Positions 27,101-39,076 of a stretch of DNA of 64,000 nucleotides are shown piece by piece (positions within the stretch are counted from its first letter, which is position 1; every line of letters begins with the position of its first letter). The DNA lies in NCBI RefSeq assembly GCF_003386665.1, contig NZ_QTUB01000001.1:1860001-1924000 (forward strand), given 5' to 3'. Source of the DNA: Xenorhabdus cabanillasii (lineage in GTDB: Bacteria > Pseudomonadota > Gammaproteobacteria > Enterobacterales > Enterobacteriaceae). A program made the position numbers and the translations under genes. The notes beneath the pieces were generated by a model. That model was given only the letters and a program-made list of their open reading frames with translations. It ran no database searches and was not told the origin of the DNA.

Positions 27101-27883
27101 ATGACCACAACATTTCTATCTCATCCCTCATTACTTCCTTTGAATGGCGGGATCAACTTCCGTGATTTAGGTAACAAGACACTGAACAATGGTTCTAAGA
27201 TTAAGTCTGGTTTGTTATTTCGTTCAGGCTCTCTGGACATGTTGACTGATAACGATCAGGCTTTTTTGATGGAACAAAATCTTTTCCAGATCATTGATTA
27301 TCGTGATAGCAGTGAAATTGAGGACAGGCCAGATCAGGTGTGGCGTGGAGCGAATTACCACCATGCTCCGGCTAACCCGCTTTCCAAAGAAGTTGATGCT
27401 AATCTGGAGAGGCTGAGTCATGAAGCGTTGGAACAGTTTGATGCGAAAGATTTTATGCTGCGTCTATATCAATTGTTACCAATTAATAATCCTGCTTATA
27501 AGACATTAGCTAAGCTATTGCTACAGCCGGAGAAAGGTGGAATTGTACAACATTGTGCTGTGGGTAAAGACAGAACAGGTGTCGGCTCTGCTCTGGTATT
27601 GTTTGCGCTGGGGGCAGATCTGGATACAGTGATAGAAGACTATTTGGTGACAAATATCACTCTGGCACCGTATCGCGAATATCTATTGAATGAACATGCG
27701 AAAGTGATGAGTGATAGTGTGGTTGAAAAATTGGCTTATGTGTATTCAGTCAGGGAAGAATTTTTGATGACTGCACTGAACAGCATCAATGAACACTATG
27801 GTAGTGTGGATATCTGGCTGGAAAAAGACATTGGACTCAATATTGCAGCTCGTGAAAAATTGCAACGTTATTTCCTCGAATAA
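27101..27883 (+). CDS. tyrosine/lipid phosphatase of the LipA-like family
   Basis: From the ATG at 27101 (AAGAAAGAG just upstream) the product is 260 residues. It holds the P-loop HCAVGKDRTG at residues 151-160, with nucleophile C152 and R158, in the HC-x-x-GKDRTG form typical of Listeria LipA-like phosphatases. The N-terminal NGGINFRDLG and LLFRSGSL blocks also belong to this family. LipA-type enzymes act on phosphotyrosine and phosphoinositides. No signal peptide or secretion mark is visible. It is absent from this position in E. coli, so it may be an acquired gene. Target unknown. Confidence 0.82.
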   Translation: MTTTFLSHPSLLPLNGGINFRDLGNKTLNNGSKIKSGLLFRSGSLDMLTDNDQAFLMEQNLFQIIDYRDSSEIEDRPDQVWRGANYHHAPANPLSKEVDANLERLSHEALEQFDAKDFMLRLYQLLPINNPAYKTLAKLLLQPEKGGIVQHCAVGKDRTGVGSALVLFALGADLDTVIEDYLVTNITLAPYREYLLNEHAKVMSDSVVEKLAYVYSVREEFLMTALNSINEHYGSVDIWLEKDIGLNIAAREKLQRYFLE

Positions 27884-27992
27884 ATCTCTTTTTGGAATAA
27901 ATATTTTTTGAATAAGAATAACAGGTTAGCATTGGTTAATTCATTTACTGCTAACCTGAAATCCGGTAAAGATTAACACAGGAAAGATTAAT

Positions 27993-28523
27993 GTGAGCTT
28001 GCATGAAATCATTGAAGTCATCACCAATTTTGTCAGAGATCATGAAGCCTGGGCAATCCCCATTATTTTCTTGCTCGCTTTTGGGGAATCTCTGGCATTC
28101 ATTTCTCTATTATTGCCAGCCACGATCATCTTATTAGGGCTGGGAGCTCTGATTGGTGAAAGTGGATTAAATTTTTGGCCGATATGGATAGCAGCTGCCG
28201 CAGGAGCCTTCTTTGGTGATTGGGTTTCTTATCTATTTGGTTACCATTTCAAGGAAAATGTCGGCAAAATGTGGCCACTTTCACGCCACCCGCAAACATT
28301 AGTTCGTGGTCATCAGTTTTTTGAACGCTGGGGTGTATGGGGCGTTTTCATCGGCCGTTTTTTTGGCCCTTTAAGAGCTGCAATCCCATTGGTGGCAGGC
28401 ATTTGTGCAATGCCAAAACGCCATTTCCAGCTGGCTAATTTCGCTTCTGCTTTGATTTGGGCATTTGGTATTTTAGCTCCGGGAGCTTTTGGAATACGTT
28501 GGTTAGCAGAGTGGATGGGCTAA
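27993..28523 (+). CDS. DedA-family inner-membrane protein
   Basis: The 176-residue protein begins at a GTG preceded by AGGAAAG. It has the DedA/VTT pattern: the acidic FLLAFGESLAFISLLLPAT, a glycine-rich GAFFGDWVSYLFGYHF, and the basic GRFFGPLRAAIPLVAG. It resembles the first part of E. coli YabI but lacks YabI's C-terminal membrane segments. DedA proteins are lipid transporters or scramblases that affect envelope maintenance and proton motive force. No partner gene is apparent. Confidence 0.82.
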   Translation: MSLHEIIEVITNFVRDHEAWAIPIIFLLAFGESLAFISLLLPATIILLGLGALIGESGLNFWPIWIAAAAGAFFGDWVSYLFGYHFKENVGKMWPLSRHPQTLVRGHQFFERWGVWGVFIGRFFGPLRAAIPLVAGICAMPKRHFQLANFASALIWAFGILAPGAFGIRWLAEWMG

Positions 28524-28640
28524 TTGCGAGCCGCTTTGCAAACTGCAAGAAATCCGGTGAATAATCTGGACATCTATACAGCCTCTATTTAACTTACATT
28601 AAAGCAAAGTGGTTGGGGTAAAGTTAGCGGGGGCGTATAG

Positions 28641-29997
28641 GTGGATATCCATTGGTTATACATGTTAATTGGTGGCTTAATTGGATTATTAGGCGGAGGT
28701 TTTTTTCGTCTGGTTTTCTGTTCACCAACGTATTCAATACAAAGAAAAGGAACTGCGTGAATTACACAGTCAGCTTGCGGTTAGCCATGAAAAATTAGGG
28801 CAATCCCATTATTGGCGCACTGAATGTGAGCAATTAAACCAAGAATTGCTTGCTCAGCGTGAAATCAATAGCGCACAGGAAGCTGAGTTGCGTGAGTTGA
28901 GTACCCGGCTTGAAGAAAGCAGGCTGGCTGCGGAAGAAAAACAACGTCTCTTGATTAATAGTGAACAGCGCCTGAATACTCAATTTGAAAATCTCGCCAA
29001 TCGTATTTTTGAACAAAATCGACGTCGTACTGATGAATACAGTCGCCAAAGTCTCAATGACTTATTGATGCCTTTCCGTGAACAATTGGAAGGGTTCCGT
29101 CGTCAGGTGCAAGACAGTTTCGGGCAGGAGGCCCGCGAACGCCATACACTAACCCATGAAATCCGTAACCTTCAGCAGCTTAATGCCCAGATGGCAAAAG
29201 AGGCGATTAATCTGACAAAAGCCCTGAAAGGGGATAACAAAATGCAGGGTAATTGGGGAGAAATGGTCTTGGCACGGGTTTTGGAGGCATCCGGTTTACG
29301 TGAAGGACATGAATTTCATACACAGGTTAACGTTAAAACAGAAAATAGTGATCGTTTTCAGCCTGATGTGATTGTGCACTTACCACAAGGAAAAGATGTC
29401 ATTATTGATGCCAAAATGTCATTGATTGCTTATGAGCGTTATTTCAATAGCAATGATGAAACAGAGCAAATACAGGCATTACAGGAGCATATAAACTCCA
29501 TAAGAGGCCATATCCGGGGACTTAGCCGTAAAAATTATCAACAGTTACCGGGAATACGTTCACTGGACTATGTCTTGATGTTTATCCCTGTAGAGCCTGC
29601 TTATCTGGTGGCGCTTAACCAGACTCCTGAAATACTCGACGAGGCACTGAAGCATAATATTATGCTGGTTAGCCCCTCTACACTTCTGGTGGCTGTTCGC
29701 ACTATTAATAACCTTTGGCGCTATGAATATCAAAGCCAGAATGCACGTCTGATTGCGGAAAAAGCGGCCAGAATGTATGACAAAATGCGATTGTTTGTGG
29801 ATGATATGCAGGGCTTAGGACAAAGCCTCAGCAAAGCACAGGCGAGTTACCATTTGGCAATGAAAAAGCTGGCAGAAGGAAGGGGGAACCTGATTCATCA
29901 GGCTGAAGGATTTCGTGATTTAGGTGTGGATATTAAACGCCCCATCGATTCACAGGTTATTGATAAATCTTTTCAATCTTTATCGGTTAATGAATAA
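28641..29997 (+). pseudogene. rmuC: RmuC, DNA recombination protein, with a +1 frameshift near the N-terminus
   Basis: Most of the protein reads from about 28710 to 29997 and matches E. coli RmuC: a coiled coil, then FENLANRIFEQNRRR, the nuclease-like core GDNKMQGNWGEMVLARVLEA and VIIDAKMSLIAYERYF. The natural start is a GTG at 28641 after a GGGGG stretch, giving a membrane anchor (WLYMLIGGLIGLLGGG). At 28700-28706 there are seven Ts; six would join the anchor to WFSVHQRIQYKEKELRE. With the extra T, translation from the GTG stops early, and only internal starts such as the ATG at 28846 remain. A sequencing error is a real alternative. RmuC limits inversions at short repeats. Confidence 0.88.
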
Positions 29998-30070
29998 AGT
30001 CTGGATAGGGTTTTACCGGAAAGGCTGGTACACTTGCTATAATTTTTTGAATGAAAAGCGGACAAATAAC

Positions 30071-30826
30071 ATGGCAGATCAATCGAAAGAAACCACTCAT
30101 TTTGGTTTCCGTACCGTAGCCAAAGAAGAGAAAAAAGATATGGTGGCGGAGGTATTCCACTCTGTCGCATCAAAATACGATTTGATGAATGATTTGATGT
30201 CGTTTGGCATTCATCGTATCTGGAAGCGTTTCACTATTGATGCAAGTGGTGTGCGCCGTGGTCATAGAGTCCTTGATCTGGCGGGGGGAACAGGGGATCT
30301 GACAGCGAAATTTTCCCGTCTTGTAGGGGAGAAGGGAGAAGTTGTTCTGGCAGACATCAACGATTCTATGCTGAAAGTCGGGCGGGAAAAACTGCGTGAT
30401 AACGGCATAGTCGGTAATGTCAGTTATGTTCAGGCTAATGCTGAGGAATTACCATTTGCGGATAACTATTTTGACTGCATTACTATTTCGTTCGGCCTGC
30501 GTAATGTCACGGATAAAGACAAAGCCCTGCGTTCTATGTACCGTGTCCTGAAACCAGGCGGGCGTTTATTAGTACTGGAGTTTTCCAAACCTGTGCTGGA
30601 ACCGTTGAGTAAAGTTTATGATGCCTATTCGTTCCACATTTTGCCACGGATTGGTCAGATGGTTGTTAAGGATGCGGATAGTTACCGCTATCTGACAGAA
30701 TCCATTCGTATGCACCCCGATCAGGAAACATTAAAAACCATGATGGAAGCAGCTGGTTTTGAGCAAGTTTCTTACAACAATATGACGGGGGGAATTGTTG
30801 CACTGCATAAAGGGTTTAAGTTCTGA
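30071..30826 (+). CDS. ubiE: UbiE, ubiquinone/menaquinone C-methyltransferase
   Basis: The 251-residue SAM-dependent enzyme methylates the quinone ring in ubiquinone and menaquinone synthesis and has the length of the E. coli enzyme. The start at 30071 ([16 protein letters not shown]) is the family start; the frame extends further upstream without support. SAM-binding motif I is [12 protein letters not shown], and the later motifs are [14 protein letters not shown] and [17 protein letters not shown]. The stop is one base before the ubiJ start, the head of the ubiEJB operon as in E. coli. Confidence 0.97.
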   Translation: MADQSKETTHFGFRTVAKEEKKDMVAEVFHSVASKYDLMNDLMSFGIHRIWKRFTIDASGVRRGHRVLDLAGGTGDLTAKFSRLVGEKGEVVLADINDSMLKVGREKLRDNGIVGNVSYVQANAEELPFADNYFDCITISFGLRNVTDKDKALRSMYRVLKPGGRLLVLEFSKPVLEPLSKVYDAYSFHILPRIGQMVVKDADSYRYLTESIRMHPDQETLKTMMEAAGFEQVSYNNMTGGIVALHKGFKF

Positions 30827-30827
30827 A

Positions 30828-31481
30828 ATGGAAACTCCCTCATTAAGGCACAGTGTGAATTCTACGGTATTGTTTCCGGTTCTGACTGCTTTTCTGGAAA
30901 CAACTCTGAATCATCTGTTGTACCGCGAAACTGTATTGAAATCAGCACGTATGCGACTAGCAGGTAAAGTTCTTTCTATCGAACTGAAAGAAATCGGGAC
31001 TCCATTGGTATTGGTTTTTAATGAAAGACAATTAGATGTTTTAAGTCAATGGTCAGGAGCTGTGGATTGTTCGATGAAAACGACATTACCAGCATTGCTT
31101 AAGCTGCGGGATCGTCAATATCTTTCATCTCTGATTAACAGTAGTGAAATTGTTATTGAAGGGGATATGCAGGTTATTCAGCGGTGGTCGGCCTTGCTGG
31201 ATATGCTGGAATGGGATCCTGCCCATTACCTTTCACCTTATGTCGGTGATATTGTGGCAGAAGGTATCAATCGGGTAATGAAAAACAGCATCAGTTTTGC
31301 CCGTAATACCATCACAAAGCAAAAAACTTACCTGACAGAATCCTTGACGGAAGAGTGGAGAATGGCACCCGGTGCTTTGGAATTGGCTTATTTCAGTGAA
31401 GAAGTTAATGCTGTTGCCAATGAACTGTCTGACATGGAAAAGCGTCTGGCAGCAATGGAGGAGAAATATGACTCCCAGTGA
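30828..31481 (+). CDS. ubiJ: UbiJ, ubiquinone biosynthesis accessory factor (YigP)
   Basis: The 217-residue protein has an N-terminal SCP2-like lipid-binding domain ([20 protein letters not shown] to about residue 120) and a C-terminal helical, coiled part ending [18 protein letters not shown]. With UbiK it helps the soluble Ubi metabolon handle its greasy substrates. It starts one base after ubiE and ends 14 bases inside ubiB, so translational coupling is likely. In E. coli the 3' half of this gene also gives rise to the small RNA EsrE; whether that applies here cannot be told. Confidence 0.9.
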   Translation: METPSLRHSVNSTVLFPVLTAFLETTLNHLLYRETVLKSARMRLAGKVLSIELKEIGTPLVLVFNERQLDVLSQWSGAVDCSMKTTLPALLKLRDRQYLSSLINSSEIVIEGDMQVIQRWSALLDMLEWDPAHYLSPYVGDIVAEGINRVMKNSISFARNTITKQKTYLTESLTEEWRMAPGALELAYFSEEVNAVANELSDMEKRLAAMEEKYDSQ

Positions 31482-33097
31482 AATAAAACGCCTCTATTTT
31501 ATCATTAAGGTTTTTCTTACCTATGGACTGGATGAGTTAATCCCGAAGATCCGGCTGACATGGCCATTACGTTTTGGGCGTTATTTCCTGTTTTGGCTGC
31601 CTAATCGACATAAAGATAAACCGTTCGGGGAGCGCTTACGCTTGGCGCTGCAAGAGCTTGGACCGGTATGGATTAAGCTTGGTCAAATGCTTTCTACCCG
31701 ACGGGATCTGTTTCCTTCCGCTATTGCCGATCAGCTCTCTTTACTGCAAGATCGTGTCATTTCTTTTGATGGAATCGTTGCCCGCAAATCTATTGAGACG
31801 GCATTGGGGGGAAGTCTGGAAACGTGGTTTGAGGATTTTGATCTGCATCCCCTGGCTTCTGCTTCCATTGCTCAGGTGCATACTGCACGGCTTAAAGAGA
31901 ATGGAAAAGAGATCGTCATTAAAGTGATCCGCCCTGATATTTTGCCTGTGATAAAGGCGGATGTACGGTTAATGTATCGCTTGGCAAATTTGGTTCCTTT
32001 ATTGCCTGATGGTCGTCGTCTTCGTCCACTTGAAGTGGTTCGTGAGTATGAAAAAACGCTGCTTGATGAGTTGAATCTGTTGCGTGAAGCTGCAAATGCC
32101 ATTCAACTGCGTCGCAATTTTGAAGACAGCCCTATGCTTTATGTACCGGAAGTTTATCCTGATTATTGTCGGGAGAATGTCCTGGTTATGGAGCGTATTT
32201 ATGGTATTCCTGTGTCTGATGTCGCAGCTTTGGAAGCACAAAATACCGATATGAAGTTACTTGCTGAGCGTGGTGTTCAGATATTTTTTACTCAGGTATT
32301 TCGTGATAGTTTTTTCCATGCAGATATGCATCCGGGCAACATTTTTGTCAGCTATGAACGTCCAGAAGATCCCACTTATATAGGTATTGATTACGGTATT
32401 GTCGGCTCTCTGAACAAAGACGATAAACGTTACCTGGCAGAAAACTTTATTGCTTTCTTCAATCGAGATTATCGAAAGGTAGCAGAAACTCCATGTAGAT
32501 TCAGGCTGGGTTCCGGCAGATACCAATGTGGAAGATTTTGAGTTTGCTATCAGAACAGTATGTGAGCCTATTTTTGAAAAACCACTTGCAGATATCTCAT
32601 TTGGTCATGTGTTGTTGAACCTCTTCAATACAGCCCATCGTTTTAATATGACAGTGCAACCTCAGTTAGTCCTGCTACAAAAAACACTGTTGTATGTCGA
32701 AGGGTTAGGGCGTCAGCTTTATCCTCAGCTTGATTTATGGAAAACGGCAAAACCGTTTCTGGAAGATTGGCTACATGATCAAGTTGGTCTTCCGGCTATT
32801 ATGCGTGCATTTAAAGAAAAAGCACCCTATTGGGCGGAAAAATTACCAGAATTTCCTGAACTGATTTATGGCACATTGCAGCAACATAAACGTTTACAAA
32901 CGAATATTGACCAGATATCACAACAGTTAAAACAGCAACAGAATAATCATCGAAAATCTCTTTACTTGCTAGGGATTGGTGCAACATTGTTTATCTGTGG
33001 TGGTTTATTTCTTATCACTAACCTGACTCATTTTTCATGGGGATTGATGGGGGTGGGAATAATATCGTGGATATTGGGCTGGTTTAAACTTAAGTAG
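31468..33097 (+). pseudogene. ubiB: UbiB, atypical kinase-like ubiquinone factor, with a +1 frameshift
   Basis: Both parts together match E. coli UbiB (546 residues) from [19 protein letters not shown] to two C-terminal membrane helices ([15 protein letters not shown] and the next). The ADCK signatures are [13 protein letters not shown], the ATP-handling [19 protein letters not shown] and [16 protein letters not shown] precedes the ATG. At 32486-32488 an AAA stands where AA would keep the frame (VAE-LHVDSGW), so the first part ends after about 358 residues with a TGA at 32539-32541. UbiB is needed for aerobic ubiquinone synthesis, so a true knockout would be costly next to an intact cyo oxidase. 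A base-call error is likely. Confidence 0.9.
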
Positions 33098-33206
33098 CCA
33101 TTTGCCGGAAAGAAAATAAGTAAAGATTATTTTGCTGTAGCTTTTGGCATGGTTGCGGTATTTCCGAACATAAAGTTCGTAGTTTATAATAAAATTATTA
33201 ATGATA

Positions 33207-33269
33207 TGTACCTGAGGTAGATTTCAAGATGTAGTCTACAAAACTGCAATCTGAAAGATGAAGGGTATA
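33207..33269 (+). repeat. short ERIC-like repeat (copy C) in front of tatA
   Basis: It begins TGTACCTGAGGTAGATTTCA and ends CTGAAAGATGAAGGGTATA, with ends that are imperfect inverted repeats. The right end is 27 bases from the tatA start codon, the same placement and orientation as in copies B and D. Confidence 0.65.
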
Positions 33270-33296
33270 TTCCCCACGAACATGAGGTAGATCAGT

Positions 33297-33554
33297 ATGG
33301 GTGGTATAAGTATTTGGCAATTACTCATTATTGCTGTCATTGTTGTCTTGTTGTTCGGGACTAATAAACTGCGTACATTAGGTTCTGATTTAGGAGAGTC
33401 GATAAAAGGCTTCAAAAAAGCGATGAGTGATGATGAAAAGTCAGATCAGGCTGAGAAAAACAACCATGATGCTGACTTTGAGACTAAAAATCTCACCGAA
33501 AAGCCCACCGTTGCTCAGTCTGAAAAATCAGAGAGCAAAGACAAAAAAGAATAG
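33297..33554 (+). CDS. tatA: TatA, twin-arginine translocase pore subunit
   Basis: The 85-residue protein has a single N-terminal membrane helix ([17 protein letters not shown]), the FG hinge, an amphipathic helix ([20 protein letters not shown]) and a charged flexible tail, the standard TatA plan. It polymerises to let folded proteins with twin-arginine signals cross the inner membrane. MGGISIW matches E. coli. GAGGT precedes the ATG. First gene of tatABC, downstream of ubiB, with an ERIC-like repeat in its leader. Confidence 0.96.
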   Translation: MGGISIWQLLIIAVIVVLLFGTNKLRTLGSDLGESIKGFKKAMSDDEKSDQAEKNNHDADFETKNLTEKPTVAQSEKSESKDKKE

Positions 33555-33563
33555 GTATAAACC

Positions 33564-34052
33564 GTGTTTGACATTGGTTTTAGTGAACTGCTGTTGGTGC
33601 TGGTAATTGGCCTGATTGTCCTGGGGCCTGAGCGTCTGCCTGTTGCTGTTAAAACTATAGCAGGCTGGGTAAGGGTATTACGATCACTGGCAGTCAATGT
33701 CCAGAGTGAACTTGCAAAGGAATTAAAGTTGCAGGAGCTTCAGGATAGCTTGAAAAAAATGGAAGCAAAAGCAGACTTACAGTCTCTCTCTCCAGAATTA
33801 AAAGCATCAATGGATGAATTAAGGGAAGCGGCTGAATCGTTGAAGAAGTCGTATCAGCTTACTCCCGAAGAAGCTAAAGAGCTGGAAGAAGACGAAACGC
33901 ATTTTCACTCCCTTGAGTCTGATCCAGTACCAGAGCAGAAACTAAACCAATATAGAGAACAAGTAACAGAAAAAAAGTTAGAAGAAATCTCAAAAAAAAG
34001 TACCAAACAGAATACAAAGCAATCCCCTGAAAAATCCAATAGTGAACACTAA
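33564..34052 (+). CDS. tatB: TatB, twin-arginine translocase receptor subunit
   Basis: The 162-residue protein starts at a GTG 9 bases after tatA. It has the TatB N-terminus [20 protein letters not shown] with GPERLP at the hinge, a long amphipathic and coiled region (to about residue 120) and a hydrophilic tail rich in Lys, Ser and Gln. TatB binds TatC and the signal peptide of cargo proteins. Three bases separate its stop from tatC. Confidence 0.95.
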   Translation: MFDIGFSELLLVLVIGLIVLGPERLPVAVKTIAGWVRVLRSLAVNVQSELAKELKLQELQDSLKKMEAKADLQSLSPELKASMDELREAAESLKKSYQLTPEEAKELEEDETHFHSLESDPVPEQKLNQYREQVTEKKLEEISKKSTKQNTKQSPEKSNSEH

Positions 34053-34055
34053 AAC

Positions 34056-34835
34056 ATGTCTGTGGATGATACTCAACCTCTTATCAGTCACCTGATTGAA
34101 CTGCGTAAGAGGATTTTGAATAGTTTGATTACTGTGCTGGTGGTTTTTCTGGCATTGGTTTATTTTTCTAACGATATATATCGGCTTATTGCTGCGCCTT
34201 TAATGGAACAATTGCCTAAAGGTGCGAATATGATCGCAACGGATGTAGCATCACCTTTCTTTACGCCGATCAAACTTACCATCATGGTATCAATTTTTAT
34301 TTCGGCACCCATGATCCTGTATCAGGTATGGGCATTTATTGCACCGGCTCTGTATAAACATGAACGGCGTTTGATTGTGCCGCTGCTGTTGTCCAGTAGT
34401 GTCTTATTCTACCTGGGGATGATTTTTGCTTACTTCGTCGTATTTCCCTTTGTATTCGGTTTTTTTACTAAAACAGTCCCCACTGGCGTGTTGATTGCGA
34501 CGGATATCAGTAATTACCTGAGTTTCGTTATGGCACTTTTTATGGCATTTGGTGCCTCGTTTGAAGTGCCAATCGCCATTATTCTGCTGTGTTGGAGTGG
34601 GGTAGTCACACCTGAGTCACTGAAAAGAAAACGCCCTTATATTCTGGTCGGGGCGTTTGTAGTAGGAATGCTACTCACTCCCCCGGATGTCTTCTCGCAA
34701 ACTTTGTTGGCTGTCCCCATGTACTTGCTATTTGAACTGGGAGTTCTGTTTTCTCAATTTTATGTGGGAAAACATAAGTCATCCAAAACGGATGATGAAT
34801 CGGAATATGATGCAGGTGACAACTCAGGCAGGTGA
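34056..34835 (+). CDS. tatC: TatC, twin-arginine translocase core subunit
   Basis: The 259-residue protein has six membrane helices and the family signatures [15 protein letters not shown] at the N-terminus, [23 protein letters not shown]-type [14 protein letters not shown], and [10 protein letters not shown]. It recognises the twin-arginine motif and forms the receptor with TatB. In E. coli tatD follows; here about 150 bases without a gene lead to hemB. Confidence 0.96.
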   Translation: MSVDDTQPLISHLIELRKRILNSLITVLVVFLALVYFSNDIYRLIAAPLMEQLPKGANMIATDVASPFFTPIKLTIMVSIFISAPMILYQVWAFIAPALYKHERRLIVPLLLSSSVLFYLGMIFAYFVVFPFVFGFFTKTVPTGVLIATDISNYLSFVMALFMAFGASFEVPIAIILLCWSGVVTPESLKRKRPYILVGAFVVGMLLTPPDVFSQTLLAVPMYLLFELGVLFSQFYVGKHKSSKTDDESEYDAGDNSGR

Positions 34836-34974
34836 CAATTAAGGAAAGTAATCAGCTACCTGCCAGTCATAATTATCGCCAACTGTCTGATAATATTAAG
34901 AGCAGCAGTATTACAAGTAATAGTAAAGTGATGGCAGAGTTAACCCAGTGTATTACCGCTGGGTTTTACATTAG

Positions 34975-36000
<1,026 letters not shown>

Positions 36001-36056
36001 TGAATCCTTTTTACCTTAAGAAAATATCGTAACTTGAGATATTGGGTAAAAAATAA

Positions 36057-36093
36057 TAACGGATGAATAATTAAAAAGGATATTCATCCGTTA
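36057..36093. terminator. bidirectional terminator between hemB and dxs
   Basis: TAACGGATGAATA (36057-36069) and TATTCATCCGTTA (36081-36093) form a perfect 13-bp stem with an 11-base loop. On the minus strand the hairpin is followed by TTATTTTTT, a good tail for dxs. Confidence 0.85.
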
Positions 36094-36100
36094 TAACAGG

Positions 36101-37966
36101 CTATTTATTCAGATATTTTTCGATAGCGTTCAAAATACCAGTTGTATCCAGCCCTAAGTCAGCATGAAGCTCTGATTGTGTGCCTTGCGGTATGAAGTAG
36201 TCGGGTAAACCGAGGTTTAATACCGGAACTGGCTGACTTGTCTGCATCAGCAATTCATTGACGCCACTACCGGCTCCTCCCATGATGGCATTCTCTTCTA
36301 ACGTCACCAGTAAATCATGTTGAGAAGCCATCTCTAGTACCAATTCTTTATCCAGTGGTTTGATAAAGCGCATATCAACAACGGTTGCATTCAAGGACTC
36401 TGCGGCCTGTAGTGCGTTTGGCAGTAATGTACCGAAGCTCAGAATAGCAATGCGTTCTCCTTGACGACGAATAATACCTTTGCCGATTGGCAGTTTCTCC
36501 AGAGGCTGGAGTTCTGCTCCTGCACCTGTACCTCGTGGATAACGAACAGCAGCAGGGCCATCTTGATAGTGGTAACCCGTATGCAGCATCTGACGGCACT
36601 CATTTTCATCACTCGGTGCCATGATCACCATATTGGGGATACAGCGCAGGAATGAAAGGTCGAATGCCCCCTGATGAGTCTGCCCGTCGGCTCCGACAAT
36701 TCCGCCACGGTCAATGGCAAACAGGACGGGTAAGTTCTGGATAGCAACGTCATGAATAAGCTGATCGTAAGCACGTTGCAGGAAGGTTGAGTAAATTGCG
36801 ACAATTGGTTTATACCCCCCGATTGCCAGCCCTGCTGCAAATGTCACAGCATGCTGTTCGGCAATGGCGACGTCAAAGTATTGTTCAGGGTACTCACGAG
36901 AGAAACGTACCATGCCAGAGCCTTCTCTCATAGCTGGAGTGATCGCCATGAGTTTTTTGTCGGTGGCAGCTTCTTCACACAACCATTCCCCGAAGATTTT
37001 GGAAAACGTCGGGCGGGTATCCGTACTTTTTGGCAGGGAGCCGGTAGAGGGATCAAATTTAGGTACAGCATGCCAACTGATCGGATCTTTTTCCGCAGGA
37101 GCATAACCACGGCCTTTTTTGGTCATGATATGCAGGAATTGAGGCCCTTTTAGTTCACGCATGTTTTTCAATGTTTGGGTCAGCGCCAACACGTCATGAC
37201 CATCAATCGGGCCGATATAGTTAAATCCAAGTTCTTCGAACAACGTTCCGGGAACAACCATACCTTTGAGGTGTTCCTCGGTCTTTTTCAATAATTCTTT
37301 GATAGGCGGCAGGCCGGAGAAGACTTTCTTACCACCCTCACGCAGAGTTGTGTACAACTTTCCTGAAAGCAATTGGGCCAGATGGTTGTTCAATGCTCCA
37401 ACGTTCTCGGAAATAGACATTTCGTTGTCATTGAGGATGACAAGCATATCAGGATCTATATCACCTGCATGGTTCATAGCTTCAAAAGCCATACCCGCGG
37501 TAATAGCGCCATCACCAATCACACAGACTGTCTTACGACCCTTACCTTCATGTTCTGCTGCAATTGCCATACCCAACCCGGCACTGATTGAGGTTGATGA
37601 ATGACCGACACATAGCGTGTCATATTTGCTTTCATCTCGCCACGGGAAAGGGTGGAGACCATTTTTCTGGCGAATAGTGTCGATACGGTCACGGCGTCCG
37701 GTCAGAATTTTATGTGGATAGGCCTGATGACCGACATCCCAGACTAAATTGTCAAAAGGTGTTTTATAAATGTAATGGAGTGCGACCGTTAATTCGACCG
37801 TTCCGAGACCGGAAGCAAAGTGGCCGCTGGAGCGACTGACACTGTTTAGCAAAAATTCGCGCAGTTCATCGCATAACTTTGGCAAAGTGTCTTTAGGTAG
37901 CAGGCGTAGTTCTTCAGGGGTTTCCGCCAGTGCTAATGTTGGATATTTCGCTATATCAATGCTCAT
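36101..37966 (-). CDS. dxs: Dxs, 1-deoxy-D-xylulose-5-phosphate synthase
   Basis: From the ATG at 37966 ([20 protein letters not shown]) the product is 621 residues, as in E. coli (620). The frame extends 14 codons further but that N-terminus is not family-like. Thiamine-diphosphate binding is shown by [20 protein letters not shown] through the NDNEMSIS motif, and the transketolase-like part by the [17 protein letters not shown] block. It makes the first intermediate of the non-mevalonate isoprenoid route from pyruvate and glyceraldehyde-3-phosphate. Last of xseB-ispA-dxs. Confidence 0.96.
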   Translation of the reverse strand: MSIDIAKYPTLALAETPEELRLLPKDTLPKLCDELREFLLNSVSRSSGHFASGLGTVELTVALHYIYKTPFDNLVWDVGHQAYPHKILTGRRDRIDTIRQKNGLHPFPWRDESKYDTLCVGHSSTSISAGLGMAIAAEHEGKGRKTVCVIGDGAITAGMAFEAMNHAGDIDPDMLVILNDNEMSISENVGALNNHLAQLLSGKLYTTLREGGKKVFSGLPPIKELLKKTEEHLKGMVVPGTLFEELGFNYIGPIDGHDVLALTQTLKNMRELKGPQFLHIMTKKGRGYAPAEKDPISWHAVPKFDPSTGSLPKSTDTRPTFSKIFGEWLCEEAATDKKLMAITPAMREGSGMVRFSREYPEQYFDVAIAEQHAVTFAAGLAIGGYKPIVAIYSTFLQRAYDQLIHDVAIQNLPVLFAIDRGGIVGADGQTHQGAFDLSFLRCIPNMVIMAPSDENECRQMLHTGYHYQDGPAAVRYPRGTGAGAELQPLEKLPIGKGIIRRQGERIAILSFGTLLPNALQAAESLNATVVDMRFIKPLDKELVLEMASQHDLLVTLEENAIMGGAGSGVNELLMQTSQPVPVLNLGLPDYFIPQGTQSELHADLGLDTTGILNAIEKYLNK

Positions 37967-38154
37967 GCTGTGCCTGTTGAAATTCATGCCTGTTAAAACG
38001 TTATGCACGTTATAAATTGAAGATTAAGAACCCTGGAATTATCAGCAGGTAATTGTTGGGCTCTCCCTGTAAGGCCATGTTTCATTTTATTGATTTTGGA
38101 TGTTTGTAACCGATAATTCACAAAACGGTGATTGTTATGGTCATGATCGGTTTT

Positions 38155-39072
38155 TTAGCTGTTTCTTTCAATGATGAAACCCGCCAGTTGTTTTAGAGTC
38201 ACAGTATTATAGGAGTGATTTTCCAGTTCTGTGAGTGCAGCAATAGCATCTTCATAAAGATCTTTGGCTTTTTTTTGGGCTTGCTCCAGGCCTAACAATG
38301 AAGGGTAGGTGTTTTTCCCAAGTTGCTGATCATTCCCCTGACGTTTGCCGATAATTTTTGTATCACCAATGACATCCAGAATATCATCGTGCACCTGAAA
38401 TGCGAGGCCGATTGCCTGTGCATATTTATCCAGCCAGGGCAACGCTTCACGGCCACGTATACCTGCACCGTAAGCTCCCAATCTGACTGCACAACGAATT
38501 AATGTACCTGTTTTGTGTCGGTGGATTTGTTCCAGTGCAGCAAGATCAATCTGTTTCCCTTCGGCTTTCAAATCCAATGACTGCCCGCCACACATACCTG
38601 CAATACCACTGGATGTTGCTAATTCAGCAATCATTTCAAGACGGTCAGATAATGCCACATTTGGCATCTCTTGCTTTGCCAGAATCTCAAAGGCTAATGA
38701 TTGCAACGCATCTCCAGCCAGGATCGCATGATCCTCGCCAAATTTAATATGGCAGGTAGGTTGGCCACGACGTAAATCATCGTTGTCCATTGCAGGCAAA
38801 TCATCGTGGATCAGCGAATAGGCGTGGATACACTCTAAAGCGATGGCTGGCGCATCAAGGCTCTCTTTGGAAAGGCCAAACATTTCACCTACAGTATAAA
38901 CTAAAAATGGGCGCAGCCGTTTTCCACCCAGTACAGCACCATATTGCATAGCTGTTGCTAACGGGCCGTCCAAAAAGGGTAATGAAGAAAATGTTGCCAT
39001 CAACTTGTCATTGATATGTTGCTGGCAATTGCTTAATTGCTCTTCAAAAGGAGCCTTATATTGTTCAGACAT
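38155..39072 (-). CDS. ispA: IspA, farnesyl diphosphate synthase
   Basis: The 305-residue enzyme condenses isopentenyl and allylic diphosphates to farnesyl diphosphate, the precursor of ubiquinone side chains and undecaprenol. Both aspartate-rich motifs are present: DDLPAMDNDD and DDILDVIGD, with KTGTLI and GGKRLRPFLVY between and before. The start at 39072 (MSEQYKAPFEEQL) lies 4 bases after the xseB stop; the longer frame overlaps xseB and is unlikely. It supplies the same pathway as dxs downstream. Confidence 0.95.
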   Translation of the reverse strand: MSEQYKAPFEEQLSNCQQHINDKLMATFSSLPFLDGPLATAMQYGAVLGGKRLRPFLVYTVGEMFGLSKESLDAPAIALECIHAYSLIHDDLPAMDNDDLRRGQPTCHIKFGEDHAILAGDALQSLAFEILAKQEMPNVALSDRLEMIAELATSSGIAGMCGGQSLDLKAEGKQIDLAALEQIHRHKTGTLIRCAVRLGAYGAGIRGREALPWLDKYAQAIGLAFQVHDDILDVIGDTKIIGKRQGNDQQLGKNTYPSLLGLEQAQKKAKDLYEDAIAALTELENHSYNTVTLKQLAGFIIERNS

Positions 39073-39076
39073 AAAG

